A stretch of DNA of 64,000 bases from Breviolum minutum Mf 1.05b.01 (lineage: Eukaryota > Sar > Dinophyceae > Suessiales > Symbiodiniaceae): NCBI GenBank assembly GCA_000507305.1, contig DF239166.1, positions 224,761 to 288,760 of the forward strand. Reading direction: 5' to 3'. Under the pieces are notes generated by a model. That model did no database searches and was not told where the DNA came from. It saw only the letters and a program-made list of their open reading frames with translations. The translations under genes were made by a program, and so were the position numbers. Of this stretch, positions 41,866-54,967 are shown piece by piece (the stretch's first letter is position 1; each line of letters begins with the position of its first letter).

Positions 41866-42261
41866 TTAGTCACTAATTGCTACCTGGTGAAGGTTCCATC
41901 GTCCACATTTGGCTCCCCAGGGAGTCGTTTTCACTCAACAAACCCCCAAGGCCTTTGCTACGGCCGGCCGCTGTACTTCCTGGCTCTCAATGGTCAATGG
42001 CATTTGACCACCAAAACTGCCGGCATGCTTCGGTAGGATAAAGTGCAGCTACAAGGTTCGTTGTACATGGAGTTATAACCTCTATAAAATGGGTTTGTAA
42101 ATGGATAACAGTTACAACTACTAGGGACCCTCCTTGCAGAATTGGAGGTTGGTGTTTTGGAGAAAAACTGGAGATCCCGAGGCCGGTTCTAACCACACAG
42201 CGTAAGGCGTAAGACGAAGACGTTGGACAAACAACAGTGACCAAACGTTTTTTCTTATGTA

Positions 42262-42362
42262 CCCCCCAGTAAACTAACATGGCAATGGACACTCACCTCT
42301 TCCAATAGGAAATGCATCTTCAAATGGTGGATTTTCCAAAGCTATGTTAGTTTACCGGAGGG
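42262..42362. mobile_element. TA-type MITE (family C) copy
   Basis: CCCCCCAGTAAACTAACATG and the inverted GCTATGTTAGTTTACCGGAG bound it, with TA on both sides. The interior AATAGGAAATGCATCTTCAA is shared with 61178. Confidence 0.88.
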
Positions 42363-44125
42363 TAGTACATGGTGGAAACCTCGTGAATATATACAACTTA
42401 AAACCGAAAGTGGGAGAAAATCAAATTCCAGAAAAAAAAACGTGTCTCAGCAGAGTACATCACCAAAATCTACATGCCCTATCTCTCTCTAAAGAACATC
42501 GTGTCATGTGTCTTTTACACCTGTTTTACGTACTTGTCCATTGTTCTGAACCTTTGGACCTACAAATCTAGTACATTGCTGCAATTCACAAGGCTCTACG
42601 TTTTTTACCAGGGTATTATTGAATGCTCCGTTGTCCACCGCCCCAGTGGTGTGAATATTATCAATACAGTGGTCACTGAAAATCACCTTCCAAAAATTAT
42701 CTACCTGACCCTCCTCATCAGAAACAGCAAACAACAATAATTCTGTGAATTTGAGATTTTGGCGGCGTTTGACAAGTCCAACCTATAGGGAAACGGTGAA
42801 ATCTCTTGAAATATTGCAACCTCAAACCCCTTCAGGGTTCGACAGCTGCTGAAAACGACTCGACAACCTTACGTCTTCTCAAAACTGGATAACCAACCCT
42901 TCGGGGAGCAAACTAGCATCCTATTTTGGGGCCTCCATTGGCTAAATATGAACCTCCCCTTGTGTGGCTACCTGTCATGAAAAGGAACGGTTCGTGCCCA
43001 AAACTTGATGTTTGGAGGCCAATGTTTCTTTACGACTACCAGTATCATAGGGAAAATGGTGGTACCCTTGGGATGGCACCCTTAATAATCAACCCCATAT
43101 ACACCTTATATAGTGGGTATCTATAGGATATATCCCCTTTTGAAGGGCTCCTTGGCGGGTCAAACAGCTAGGGTACCATACTAAGGGTACCAACAATTTC
43201 CCTATGACAGTAGCATCTGCTTTCGCTATATGTGATTTTTTTCTGTCGTCAAGTCCTTGCCTTTGGAATCAAACCAACTGGACCCGTTGGCAACGCAACT
43301 TCCGGTCGCAACTCCTGGTGTTTCAAACGTTGCTCATTGGGAAATTTGAGTCCAAACTTAGCTACAGTATATGTGTTGGTTTGATCACCCTAGTTGCAAG
43401 CTTAAAATGGTCGGACATCCCACTATTTACGGTTTTGGGTTTGATACTTCTCAAGTGATGTAGAAGGGGGTCCTGCCATCACAATTATCACGGCTACTTT
43501 TGGCAAACTGTTTTTCCATCCAATGAATGGGGTTAAATCATGGAAAACAAATGCGTTGGTTCCAAAATGAGTCATTTGTCCTTAAGCTCGCAGAAATGCC
43601 TAAAAGAACTTCACATTACATGGATGTTTGGGGCGGTTCAATGTGTTTCCCAAGGAACATGTGAGTTTTAAACATGATTCCCATCTGATCTGGTGGGACG
43701 CATTCTGTTTCCCAACCAAAAAACTCTTCGCGCACCTCCAACTCTGGCATCAGCGCCAATGTAGCTGGAGGCGCCGAGGAAGGTGGTGGTGGTGGTGCCA
43801 TGATTTGCGGAGCGCATGGCGCTGAAGGTGGTACCTGCATGCTGTAGGAAGGTTGTATTCTCCATTAAGATCACGTTCATTCACGTTCGTTCTAGCACGA
43901 AACAATGTCTTGAAATAACTTCGATCCTGCGAACATACATATCTCCTCCCAGTCAACACTTTTGAAGTTGTTTTTTTCATGTTACGTTAATTTTCCGCTG
44001 GGACATGTCAGTTCCCTGACAGGTATTACTATTGCCAATAGCACTTAGCCTCTGTGGTCAAAAACGAGTCGTTCTATCTGCCCATCTCAGGCTTGTGGTA
44101 TGTCATGGGTTGCAAGGGTAATTGG

Positions 44126-44273
44126 TGATCATCGTCCAGCTTCCTCCAGTGAACCGTTAGTAACCATGGTTAGTAAGTCCCTTGAGTAGGGCTGTTCCCC
44201 TTACAAATCGCCAATCTACATGTACTATAAATGGGGGTTACTAACTACTTGCTAAGTGGGATGATCCTCCAAG
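44126..44273. mobile_element. MITE family G copy, left end eroded
   Basis: The right end GTGGGATGATCCTCCAAG and the interior GTTAGTAAGTCCCTTGAG match family G. The left end is degenerate. Confidence 0.78.
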
Positions 44274-44552
44274 TAGTCCGAGCCTTGCTGCAATTGGAGA
44301 AATTTGGAAATGAGGGGCATCATCCGAGGTGCAAAAAATCCTAAAAATTGAGAAATAAACACCAATATACAACAAACAAATTGACAAAATGCAAATTTAA
44401 GCATACCGTACTTGACATTGAGTGTCTTTAGATACATGGGTTCCCAATAGTTCTGGAATATTTTTGTCTTTCACCATCAGCCAAACAACGCTGGCAACTG
44501 CACCTCATCATGTCCTGCCATGTTTGGAAAGCAGATATCATAGGATGCTTGG

Positions 44553-44708
44553 ATGATCATCCCAGTTCGTAAGTGGTTAGAATCACCACCATTTAGAAGC
44601 CATTGATGCCATTTCGAAAGGGGTCACACAACCCTATCCTTAGGGGACGTTCCAAAAAGCACCATTGGGTTAAGAACCATTTACGAGTCACTGGGATGAT
44701 CTTCCAGG
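44553..44708. mobile_element. MITE family G copy
   Basis: CTTGGATGATCATCCCAGT and CTGGGATGATCTTCCAGG bound it. AGTTCGTAAGTGGTTAGAA inside resembles the copy at 56867. Confidence 0.83.
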
Positions 44709-45400
44709 TGGTCAGCTGGATGGTTGACGAAGTCACTTAAATCTCTCTAAACCTGGTGTTGGCCGGTAAGGGAGGAGGAGGTTAAAAAAGAGAGCTGTAT
44801 CATTTTTTCAGCAGATCACGGAAGAAAATGTTGAGCCAACTATAATGAAATATCGAAGTGATCGAGATGCTATTGGGGATCACTTTGGAAATGTCTACAA
44901 AAAAGGTCTTTCCAGTTGCACACCAACAGATCTTAACTGTAGCGCCCCTAAGCCTGACAAATACCAAGAATGTAACAAGAAAAGGTGTTTGCTGTGACCG
45001 TTCACCTTCTGTCTTGAAAGGGTGTTTTACGGTGTTCCACCAATTACTACATTCCACTGTGCGCAGTACCCCATGGAGGCGCTTGAAAACTCAACAGTGG
45101 GGATGATAGAAAACTCGCAACAAGGTTCAGACTCGATGCTGCCAACACTTTCAAGACACTACTTGGATGAACCCGGGCGTTGCTAAAGTTAGTACATGTT
45201 AGAAGTAGGGTGTAACATACACTAAGAGTATGGTATACTGAGAGTATGAGTATGGTATACGTGCGGAACTTCTAGAATGAACCTTTCAGAAATTTCCGGT
45301 CGGTCTTGCACAAGTACCTAATGTCCAGGTTTCAAAGCAAATGGAAAAAGAAGAAAACTCCTTGATCTCGCCCGAAACAATAATAAATCTGTCCAAACTA

Positions 45401-45490
45401 GAATATTTCACCAACCTAGATGTCCCTGAAGTAGAGGATTTTGCTTCCTCAGCTATCTTTTTTGGGGGCCCAGGTCGTGTGAGGTCGTGA
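45401..45490. repeat. Dispersed repeat, family N (ATATTTCACCAACC type)
   Basis: ATATTTCACCAACCTAGATG at one end and TTGGGGGCCCAGGTCGTGTG at the other are shared with 50237-50338 and 59863-59947. Confidence 0.78.
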
Positions 45491-46734
45491 AAACTTGCCA
45501 AGATAAATTGGACATGTCAAAGAACATGAAACCACAACTTCCCAACTTTCATCCCCCAAAAAACCTAAGTTGGTGATGGGAAGGCCTATCAATGAATTAC
45601 TCACCGCGAGGACAATGGAATCAATTCTTATTTGCTCAAATAGATCTGGGTTTCAGAAGCAAAAAAAAATGAAAACAAACCAACTTGCATCAGCCTTGCA
45701 CCAACAGGAGATGAGGACCTTTTCCATCCCCTCATGTTATTTGCACAAGGAACCTTGAATTTGGTAAGAACGTGAAATTCACCAATGGGTATGATTTGAA
45801 GGCCCCACATTTTTTTTAAAGACGTGCCCTTGCAAAACCAATGTTTGAAGAGCTTAGACTCAGCGCAGGTCCTTCGTCGTCATCAGATTCGTCATCCGTC
45901 TCCTCCTGAAGCAAAGATCACCCAGCATGAAAAGCATAGACAGGATAAAAAATCTTCAATATCATGGCCATTGTGAGGACAAATCATTAATAAGTCAAAC
46001 AAAGCGGCTACTGAGTATATGGTGGATGAATCTCAGACACCTGAAGCTAAGTCTCTATATAAGACCCGAAATAAGACTGGCACGCAAGGAATGATGATAG
46101 TGGGTACGGCAGGGTAGGGAGTTGAGGCAGCCGAAACAATGCTGCGCTTTGAATCCCATACAGTGCTACTCAAATAGGAAATCCTCCCCAGCCCCAAATG
46201 GGGTTCCACAAGTCCACAAAAAAACATCTTGAAACCAACACCTCGCAAACCAAACCGTGGATATTGGAATATTTGGACCTTGAGGAGGCACAGTCATCGT
46301 TTTTTGTAGGGAATACACATCCACAAACCTGGACTCTTTCTGGCAGACCCTATCCAGTCTCTTAAGAGATCCTGTTTCGGAAACGAGTTGTGGTTTCCCT
46401 GAAACAAAAAAAACGACCAATGGGTTCAACAGGCATTTCTTACGACTGCAATACTTATCGTCCACCAACTGTGTTGTTTTTGTTGCCCCCGTCTCCTCTT
46501 GCAGAAGTGCTTCCAAACGACCCGCCTCACAGTTTGTCTAGTAGCGCTCCGATGGAAGAGGCCACCCCAAACGTGAAAACGACAGGAAGGTTTAGGGATC
46601 TTGAAAGTAGCATGGCACAACATGGCACAACAATCTACGACAATAACTCAAAAAAAAACAGAAATCCTGGTTTTGGGATATTGGGAGTCGAGTTCCCTGG
46701 GCCCTTCTTACTCAATAAGTGGTGGGGATTCTAC

Positions 46735-46875
46735 AACCCCCTAGAAGGCAATATATAATTGGTATATAAGGGATGTATGCTGTCAATTGGGTGATTATAT
46801 CCTACCTACACGTACCCTAGCAGCTTGCAGCCAAAAGAAAAAGGTGATTATATCCTACCTACCACTCTTTATAAG
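46735..46875. repeat. Family K copy, partly duplicated
   Basis: GTCAATTGGGTGATTATATC is followed by CCTACCTACACG. GGTGATTATATCCTACCTAC then recurs 60 bases on, as if part of the element was copied. Confidence 0.68.
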
Positions 46876-47276
46876 AACATGAAAAATCCTATGATTTCGG
46901 TTTGACGAACGGGTTTTGGAAAGCTAAAAAAAAGTCACCAATTACCTCTCCGTTTCCCCACCAACTTCACCTGTGCTTCCATGGGAGCTGATCCTGGCAC
47001 ACGATTTTGGATTGCAAATGCTACTAGGGTCGCAAGACTGAAAAAATAAATGCAGCAACTGGGCCATCATCTACTTAAAGATGGTATATATGGGGTTACA
47101 ACTACAGTCACTACACTCCAGTTAGTTGACCATTTAAAATTACATGCAAGTACTAGGTTTCTGGAACCTCCCAGTCCAAACTTTCACAGTCTCAATGCTT
47201 GGTGGCTCAGGTTGGTGGTAATCATTGGTTGGGCATCTACCTAGGATAGCGAATACGTCAATTTACACAAACCCAA

Positions 47277-47360
47277 ACACTCAATGTATGGCATAGGTAC
47301 CTACATGTGCTGAATTTTTATGGTAAATGTAGGTACTGTAATATACCATACATGGAGTGT
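47277..47360. repeat. Short inverted-repeat element
   Basis: ACACTCAATGTATGGCATAG and ATACCATACATGGAGTGT are outer arms. GGTACCTACAT and ATGTAGGTACTG are inner arms. Confidence 0.78.
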
Positions 47361-48756
47361 CTAAGGCAAAGAAATCATTTCTTTAGTATTTTTAGCAATC
47401 TATTGTTCATGTTTCAGAATGCTGATGTATTGCGCCAATACGATAATATTTCTCACTTCAAACGTGTAGCTCAATATCTTGCCGCTTGAAATACCACCCG
47501 TAAACTAATAATGGGAATGAATAATCGACAAATCCAACACCAGAGTCCACCATGGATTCAATCAAAATTCAAGGAAGCCGTCATGGAAAAACCCCTCGAA
47601 AGCGTCAGTGATAAATGTATTCAACAAAGAAATTCAACATCCCCCTACACACCTGGATTGGTTGGTCGCTGAGGAGATGGTAATCCGAGGGTCTCGTGTT
47701 CGTCGTCTTCCTGGCGGAAAAAAATCGGCTACATCTGCTATGTTCCTCTCAAAATATGTGCAAATCCATGCAAATGCCTGTCAGGCAATTTGCAATAGCT
47801 TGGTATAGAAGGGGTATACACTGCCAATTTGATCTGCATACCAAAAAAATCCACATTACCTATCCCTTTGTACCAAAAGGTGGACTTCCGAAGACTAGTG
47901 GATTTTATTGTCGAAACAAGTGAGTAACGAATAAAAAGCAACACAAAGAAACATGTTTCTGTATTCACTCAATGATTCCCACATAAGATTGAACAAAATG
48001 TTTTTGTGGTGGGTAAATTGTAACCTTTTATTTCCCCTCAGTTTTTGTGGAAAACCTTCGGGTTTACGGCACGGAGAAGGGCCCGCGGACCGACCTTATC
48101 CTTTAAACAATGAAAACAGGGAAGGGCACACCCTTTCAAGCCCGTTTCAGGGATGTTCCTAGTGACCTGAATGGGGATTGGAACATACGGGTTCATTGGA
48201 AACCCTGTATGAACTGAACAATTTAGCTGGGGCGCTCTGCCCCAAGCAGTTTCGAGGAAAAACACATGTATTAACTGGAGCAACGGCTGGAGCAATAGAT
48301 TTTCCTCCAAAGCCCATTGCTTCTTCATGTCAAGATAAGTACGGCTCAAGTGCATTTGTCATAGAGGAGCATTGCCCTATAGGAGCGCTTGGAGGATGGG
48401 CGCCCCAATTAGTACAAGTACTTAGTTAAGAGATCTAGATAAACCAAGCCAACTCTAACTAGACTACCCTCATCTAACCATGGTTGCTAACCACTTACAA
48501 ATCATAGGATGATCCTCCAAGTGGTGTATCCGACCGCCACGGGACCTCACTATTCTCCTCGTCGGAATCCAGCTCGACGGCTCGTCGGTCCTGAGAGTTT
48601 CTAATCGGGTGAAGTTCAAGATCTACCTTCAAGGCGGGTCCCCCTAAGATCAACGACCTTATAGATGGAATTATGTAAGTAGAACTCCTCAAAAAATCTA
48701 AATGGCATGATTATCGGGTAAGTGGAGTTTTTTTCCCCCTACAAATGGAGGGGAAT

Positions 48757-48895
48757 GGGCCCCTACTTATAACTAGTAGGGCCCCTACCAGATATAAGTA
48801 GGGGCCCATAACAACCCAAGCTAACCACTTATACAGCCATTTATATATGGGGGTTGTAACTCCATTGAAAACGATCGCAGGGGGCCACCTTGAAT
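48757..48895. mobile_element. Inverted-repeat element, family F, rearranged
   Basis: GGGCCCCTACTTATAACTAG, a second GTAGGGGCCCATAACA and a terminal GGGGCCACCTTG suggest a composite or partly duplicated copy. Its middle resembles the copy at 57609. Confidence 0.7.
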
Positions 48896-48897
48896 AC

Positions 48898-49000
48898 CTG
48901 GTGCTTGAAATCAGCCACTTGAAACATATGCTCAAGTTGAATTCGTCTCGCCAAACATCGGGGTAAAAGTAACACCAAATCTTTTTGAAGCCACCACTAG
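48898..49000. mobile_element. Degenerate MITE family A copy
   Basis: It begins CTGGTGCTTGAAATC and ends TTTGAAGCCACCACTAG. The middle (AAACATATGCTCAAGTTGAATTCG region) follows the family A pattern. Confidence 0.65.
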
Positions 49001-49364
49001 AACACCAATAGCTGGCAACTTTAAATCAATATGGTTTGTAAGCCAGAGTTTCGATTTTCCAGCCTTAGGGCATGTTTTTTTCGGTTCTGTTTTTTTTTTC
49101 GGAGTGTAGATTTGCCTTCTTCGGAATACTTGGTTCCAAAAAGTCAAGAACAAGGGATTCACCAAGTGGCAATGTACAAACCCATCTAAAAGATGGCAGG
49201 GAGAAAACTCGTGTAAGACATATAATATGTTTCATTATAAGTCTAACCATTTCAGCACATGTACGCTCGACAAATTTAAAGCACACCAAATAGGTACCAC
49301 AAATGATTGTTGATCCAAGAGGTGGCTATCCCACCTGTCAAAGTATCCATCAACTTGTTCCATC

Positions 49365-49456
49365 CGTGACCTTTTGATCACCCAAATGGAGGTTACAAAA
49401 AATCCCTCAAAAGTAGGTCACGAATCAAACCACCAAAAGGGTCACTTGGAAGAACT
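49365..49456. repeat. Dispersed repeat, family J (GTGACC type)
   Basis: GTGACCTTTTGATCACCCAA, GGTCACGAATCAAACCACC and AAAAGGGTCACTTGG are shared in the opposite orientation with 59571-59660 and 60858-60960. Confidence 0.8.
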
Positions 49457-49735
49457 TGGCAAGTCATGTGTACATGATCTCTCTGCTACAGCCTGCACTT
49501 TCCCAAGACACCAAATTGCAGGAAAAGGTTCTGGGCTGCAAGGGCTGTCTTCGGTCAAAAATAAAGAATCTTCCATGTGACCTGCATTGCTTGCCGGAGA
49601 AGCTCAATATCAGCAGCGTCCTCTGTCTTAACTTAATTGGGTCGAAGCTGAAACAAACACTGGCCCTGTCTCATGTCCCCCCGGCTATGCGCCCCTCTTG
49701 AAAATTGTCAAACCAAGCAAATTAGGTAACCCAAA

Positions 49736-49828
49736 GGATCCACGCAGGGAATATTTACCTACATTTTCCCTTCAATATGGCCATTTTTCACCCAATGTAA
49801 GTAAATAATCCATACATGGGTCCTATGG
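49736..49828. mobile_element. Family M copy
   Basis: GGATCCACGCAGGGAATATT and AATAATCCATACATGGGTCC are imperfect inverted repeats around CCTACATTTTCCC. Confidence 0.7.
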
Positions 49829-50066
49829 TTAAGGTCTAAATGTCATATGTTCAACTGCCGTAAATGTGACCTAACCATATGTTTCACCTTGATCAAAGTT
49901 ACTAAGTTCTGTGATGGTTTTATTCCGCAGATCCCCCTCAGCAAGTTTGTGACCCCAAGAACCAAGAAAAAACACCATTGAAAAACAAACATATTAAATG
50001 TCCTTCCTCAACGAGAACCTGGATGAAGCAATGAAGCAGCAAAAAACAGTTGTGAAACTAAGGGTG

Positions 50067-50222
50067 GTGGGCCCCTACTAGGTTTTACATGGAATTTTCT
50101 ATAATTATTTTCATATACCCTAGAATTTGTCTTACGAATGTGTAACTGTGCTTGTTTCACCCCTGGAAACGGAGGTACGGGCCCCAAAACAGCTCGTAAC
50201 TTGGTTTTAGGCCCACCTTGTA
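50067..50222. mobile_element. Inverted-repeat element, family F, diverged
   Basis: GGTGGGCCCCTACTAGG and TTAGGCCCACCTTGTAG are the ends. The interior has lost most of the TTATAACC blocks. Confidence 0.65.
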
Positions 50223-50236
50223 GTAAACAAGTAGGT

Positions 50237-50338
50237 AATATATCACCAACCAGATTTTCCTGAAATAAAGGGTCCCATTTCCCTGTCCCTTACTATTCAC
50301 TACCAATCTTGGGGGCCCAGGTCGTGTAAAGTCGCTAT
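50237..50338. repeat. Dispersed repeat, family N
   Basis: ATATATCACCAACCAGATTT and TTGGGGGCCCAGGTCGTGTA match the other copies. Confidence 0.78.
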
Positions 50339-50458
50339 GAAATTTGACCAGATTAGATCAACATACCTTGAGTATCTGGACCATGCTCAGGAAGTAGCTG
50401 CAAGCTAAATATCTTAGGAGCTGGGTTGGCCTCTTTATTTGAGGGTTTGTGTTTTTTT

Positions 50459-50543
50459 GAGAAACTATTTCCTAATTTGGAGAAACTATTTCCTAATTTG
50501 GAGAAACTATTTCCTAGTTTGGAAGAAATATTTGCTAAATTTC
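50459..50543. repeat. 21-bp minisatellite
   Basis: GAGAAACTATTTCCTAATTTG repeats three to four times, and the last units diverge. The unit is a multiple of three, so the plus frame reads repeated EKLFPNL. A related array lies at 53283. Confidence 0.85.
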
Positions 50544-53194
50544 AGAGAGGATTTGCAAATGTGGGGTGTAGTGTTTTAAGTATGGATTTGATGACTTTCC
50601 ACGGTATAGCTGTCAATGCACATGTATGAAGGGAAGTAACAATTGGCTTCATATGAGACGTGGGGATGCGGCCCTGGCAATAGGATGGATTGTAAATCAC
50701 CTCCCATGGCAATGCCCCAAATGAATTGAGTTTAGTAGGAATTTTGAAAAATCAAGTCATTCAACACATAGTTCCGTGTGGCCATGGCCAAGATGGATGC
50801 TAGCGGCGAAGCACAACATGTTTTTTTTTGGGGGTGCAAATAATGTCCCAATAACCCTTTTCATGTGAATGAGGGGTGTGTGAGAGTGTGGAAGCAGTTG
50901 TGGTCCAGCGTTTTGGATCAATAAGTTCCGGCTAGTTTGATTGGAAACATGGCGAGCAAATGCAGCAGTGATTCAGAATCCCAATGGTGCAGCTGCTGGA
51001 CTGCTTTGTTGACTCCACTGACTCTTCTTGACAGATATTTGGTCTGGATCTGGAGAGTATGGCTGGGCAAGCTGGGGAATGCAGCATTTTTTGAAGGCAG
51101 GCTAGAATTTTCGAAGTTGGGCAACATCAATCATCACCCAGACCTCGAAGTGTAAAAAGAATATTGAATCTTGACTTCCTTGTGTAACTAGACATCCCAT
51201 AGTCTCTCTTATGTTTAGTGAGAATTTGTAGGATTGAGGATGTTATTATGTGGCTCCTAGGCTGAAACACTCTTGTTATGACATGTGCCATGAAGGTGGA
51301 GGTAATTGCAAGATCAAATCATAGAATAGTGACGTGCAAATATTCAAGAACAGGCTATCAACGCTTGCTTCGCCCACTGGATCCCAAGAGGTATTTGGAT
51401 ATCTTCTTTTGTCTTCTTCTTCAAATATGTAGATTGGAGATACGCCTGACTTGCAGCCTCAAGGGTGAAGATCTCAGAAGATTGCGCTGGAGCAGAACTC
51501 GGACCTATACTTTGATTCTGGGCGCCAAACTAGCCTGAAGAGAAGCGGTTTGCCCCATGTGAGAAAAACAACTTCTTTTCAAGGTTTCCATTGATAGGGC
51601 CAGGCCCTCTTTCCTACAGCTCAGATGTGTTGAACAAATGTGAGAAGTCTGCGTCAAAGTCAGGGAGTCAAACATGTTCATCTTCTAGGGCTAAAAATGT
51701 CTAAGGGTTCTCATCTGGTTGGTTGTCTCATTGCCAGTTTCTTGCGGATAAGACCTGTCCTGTTGATATGCGGCTTTTCAATTCAATGCGTCGTTTGGGT
51801 ATTGTATGTTGTGCACTTCTGCACTGCAGGATGATTTTGTGAAAAGGTTTGTTTGATTCGCTCTGACTGTCAGAGCGCGGCTTTTGACAGCATGATGTCC
51901 AACACAAATGTTTTAGTAAATCGACAGATTGTCCCAAGATTCGATGCAACCACCACCAGCGTCAGCGAGCCCAATATCTTGAAGCAGAAGTTCATGAAGC
52001 AAAACTTTTCAGGAACCAGAAAGTCTTTGTATGGAGAATAAAAGTCGAGCCACGCCGTAGTCATCAGAGTCTGGTTCCGTTGCCAAACTTGACCACTGAG
52101 TCAAAATCACAAGGTTTTGCTTTGTTGCCTTTTAGGTGATTGACTCGTTTCGCAAAGCCACATTGTCAGACCAACCCGCATATTTGCAAAACACTTTCCC
52201 TCAATGTATTCAATGTCAGATAATACTAAATTGATCGTGCCTTCTAAGTCAAAGACTTCTACGAGAAGATTGGTGATCAAATCCGCGGTGGGTGGTGCTG
52301 GCTTCATGGAAGAATTTGCTGGGCAGATGAGAAGGACAGTATTGGACTGAATGGTCGGGCTTCAGGGGTGAAGGTCCTTCTAAGTTGTGGGATAGTTGAT
52401 ATTCACCCGTACTACTACTGGCCACCGCATACTTGCACGGACTAGTAACTAGTACTACCCTGACACTCCTCATTCAGACATCAAATTTGCTTATCATCAA
52501 TCAATAAAAATACTAAGAAAAACTAAATTAATCAATGAACTCGAATGAACTCAAATCATTGCATATTGTTTCGATCATTTATTATTTTGAATTATTCTGC
52601 TCATCTTTTTCAAGCTTCAAAGATGCAATCATACACAGGCACAGCCTGTACGAATATGTTCAGTTGAATGCGATGTATCTTCTTTTGTGATGTGTTTGTT
52701 TCAATTTCTTTATCTATTTCCGGACGTCTGCCATGAGTTTTTTGGTGCACTACTGATACCGAAAAGACGAAACATCAAGAATAAGTGTCAAAACATGAAC
52801 TCAAACTGTTTTGCAACCAGGGTTCTTTTCGGTGAGTTGAAGTTGTAGTTCAAATCTTCGTTGTTGGTTTCGTTTTTGGCGTTGCAGGATGACATTTTTC
52901 TATGGGGTCGTCCTTGTACTCCCTACACACGATTGTCAGCAAAAAGGAGGCAGGAAGACTACATCCCTTCGAGAATGACGGCAGGGCTTTGCCACTTATT
53001 CATGGATCCAGACTGATACGAGGCTATTCCCCATTCCCTTTACAATCACAAGGGATCCGTGATTACAACCAGAAGGTCATAGAAAACCTTGGGCAGGACC
53101 CAACAATTCCTCCAATTTCCCAGGACCAACTGACCAATTGACCGGACTCATTGGCTGACTGGATCTTTAAGCTGGTTGCCGCCCAGATCGTTCA
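50544..53194. other. Repeat-poor interval, possibly genic but unrecognised
   Basis: None of the MITE families appears in about 2.6 kb, which is unusual for this window. Several short frames exist (for example minus 52107-52307 and plus 51278-51538), but none matches a protein I know. It is a candidate place for exons of an intron-rich host gene. Confidence 0.3.
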
Positions 53195-53350
53195 GGAATT
53201 TTCGGTGATTTTCGTGGAATTTCGGTGATTTTCGGGAATTTTCGGGGCCTTCGCCAAAATCCCTTTCAAATGTAATTATGAAAGGAAACTATTTCCTAAT
53301 TTGGAGAAACCAATTCCTAAATTGGAGAAACCAATTGCTAAATTGAAGAA
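53195..53350. repeat. Two adjoining minisatellites
   Basis: GGAATTTTCGGTGATTTTCG units (53195-53252) are followed at 53283-53350 by GGAGAAACCAATTCCTAAAT units, close relatives of the 21-bp unit at 50459. Confidence 0.8.
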
Positions 53351-53866
53351 GGTAGTCCAACTTTTGGGGGAGCAACCCCGCACTGCTTTTTGCAAGGCCT
53401 TTGGACCAACACCTGCAGCAAGAAATTGAATTCCAAAGGAAGGGGGTCTTTGGACATCAATGCAGCACTTTTGCAGGTGACTTGTCATCAGCTAGGTCTG
53501 GGGCAATGGTGGTTCTGGTCTGGTGGAGGAAAACCATGCATTCTTCTAGGCCACGTTTGAGTTGCATGTTATCGTTTTCCCAATTTGAATTGCTCCTGGG
53601 CAGTTGGTTGGTTGTATTTTATCCTGGCCAACCAGCAGCAAAACCAGTAGTAATAAATCAAGTTCAAACTCAACAAATTAAGTTGATGATTGTTTGATGA
53701 TGGCTGGAGATACGCGGCCATGTACGGCTATATTATATGATGTGACTTGATAATTTCAAATTGTGATGAAATATATATATATATATTATTTTATGTTTCA
53801 AACATCCTGCTTTAGAAAAAAACAACATTGAAAATAATGTATATATATATATATACATGTTTAGCA

Positions 53867-54145
53867 ATTAGTCCGAAACCGTTCCGAACCGTTTCCTACT
53901 AATCCTTAGCAACACCTAGCAAATAGTCCGAAACCGTTTCAAACCGCTTCCTACTGATTGCAACTTCCAATTGCGCCAGAATCCAATTAGTTTCAAATAG
54001 TTTCTTTTAGTTTCTTTTAGTTTCTTAAGTTGTGGAAGTTGCAAATAGTCCGAAACCGTTTGAAACCGTTTCCTACTATTTCCTGGCAATGCCCCAGCAA
54101 ATAGTCCGAAACCGTTCCGAACCGTTTCGCGCTATTTGCTGTTGA
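53867..54145. repeat. Dispersed minisatellite built on AGTCCGAAACCGTT
   Basis: TAGTCCGAAACCGTT followed by a second (C)GAACCGTTTC occurs four times, with variable spacers containing TTTCTTTTAGTTTC. Confidence 0.85.
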
Positions 54146-54540
54146 TTGTAAAAATAACTCATTTTTCTCAAAATCATAAAACAGATCTATATAATTTCAT
54201 AACATTGGAATTGTAACTTAAAGCTTATTTTTCAACATGGACCTTACCTGTCACCTAAAACTTTTTTTGACTAATGCAAACAGACTATAGGTAGAAGCTT
54301 TTCAACTTTCAGACGTAGCTGGACCATATTATCATACTATCATATTATATGATAAATAAACTGACTCTACTGGTTCGTTTTCATTTTCAACGCATAAAAA
54401 AACCTTTTGGAAAAACACCAGCAAACAAGACAAACATGACACTGTAAACGGTGTATGTTTAAAAAACATGTTTTTCTTGTTCACAATTCGCAACTAGACT
54501 ATTCAAACAAACACCTAGAATAAAGGGGCCTATGTCAATT

Positions 54541-54664
54541 TCATGCATACATACATGCACACATACATACCTACCAGTACACACATACACACACACACAT
54601 ACACACGTGCACACATACATGCATGCATGCGTGCATGCATACATGCATGCATGCATACATACTG
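54541..54664. repeat. CA/CATG-rich simple repeat
   Basis: Alternating ACATACATGC and CACACATAC tracts, ending in repeated GCATGCAT. Confidence 0.9.
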
Positions 54665-54833
54665 CAAACATGTTTTGTTCTGCAGTGAACCGTGGCTATC
54701 CATACCGCACTCCTCTTGCTATTTCTTCATACCTCACTTTCTTTGAAAGTTCGAAAAAAAATATGGAGATTAAACTTCCAGCTCAGCAGCTGAGAAACAC
54801 TTGATACTGCGTGTTTTTGCTTTCCTTCAAAAA

Positions 54834-54967
54834 ATGGTGGTGGCAGTAGTGGTGGTTGTTGTTGCTGTTGTTGTTGTTGTTGTAGTACTAGGGGTAGTAA
54901 GAATAATAGTAGTAGTAGAAGTAGTAGTAATAATAATAATGATAATGGTAGAAGTAGTAGTAGAAGG
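54834..54967. repeat. (GTT)n and (GTA)n triplet microsatellite
   Basis: GTGGTT and GTT units give way to GTAGTA and AATAAT triplets. Confidence 0.9.

Larger units (their letters stand above)
40669..50450. other. Gene-free MITE mosaic
   Basis: Family A (41105, 41769, 48898), C (42262), G (44126, 44553), F (48757, 50067), K (46735), J, M and N copies lie here. The stretches 42400-44100, 45500-46700 and 47370-48750 are otherwise blank to me. Confidence 0.45.

Noticed and set aside
48178..48429. 83-codon plus frame with a protein-like look
   Set aside because: No recognisable domain, no neighbouring exon and an overlapping antisense frame of similar length. It is insufficient to call a gene.
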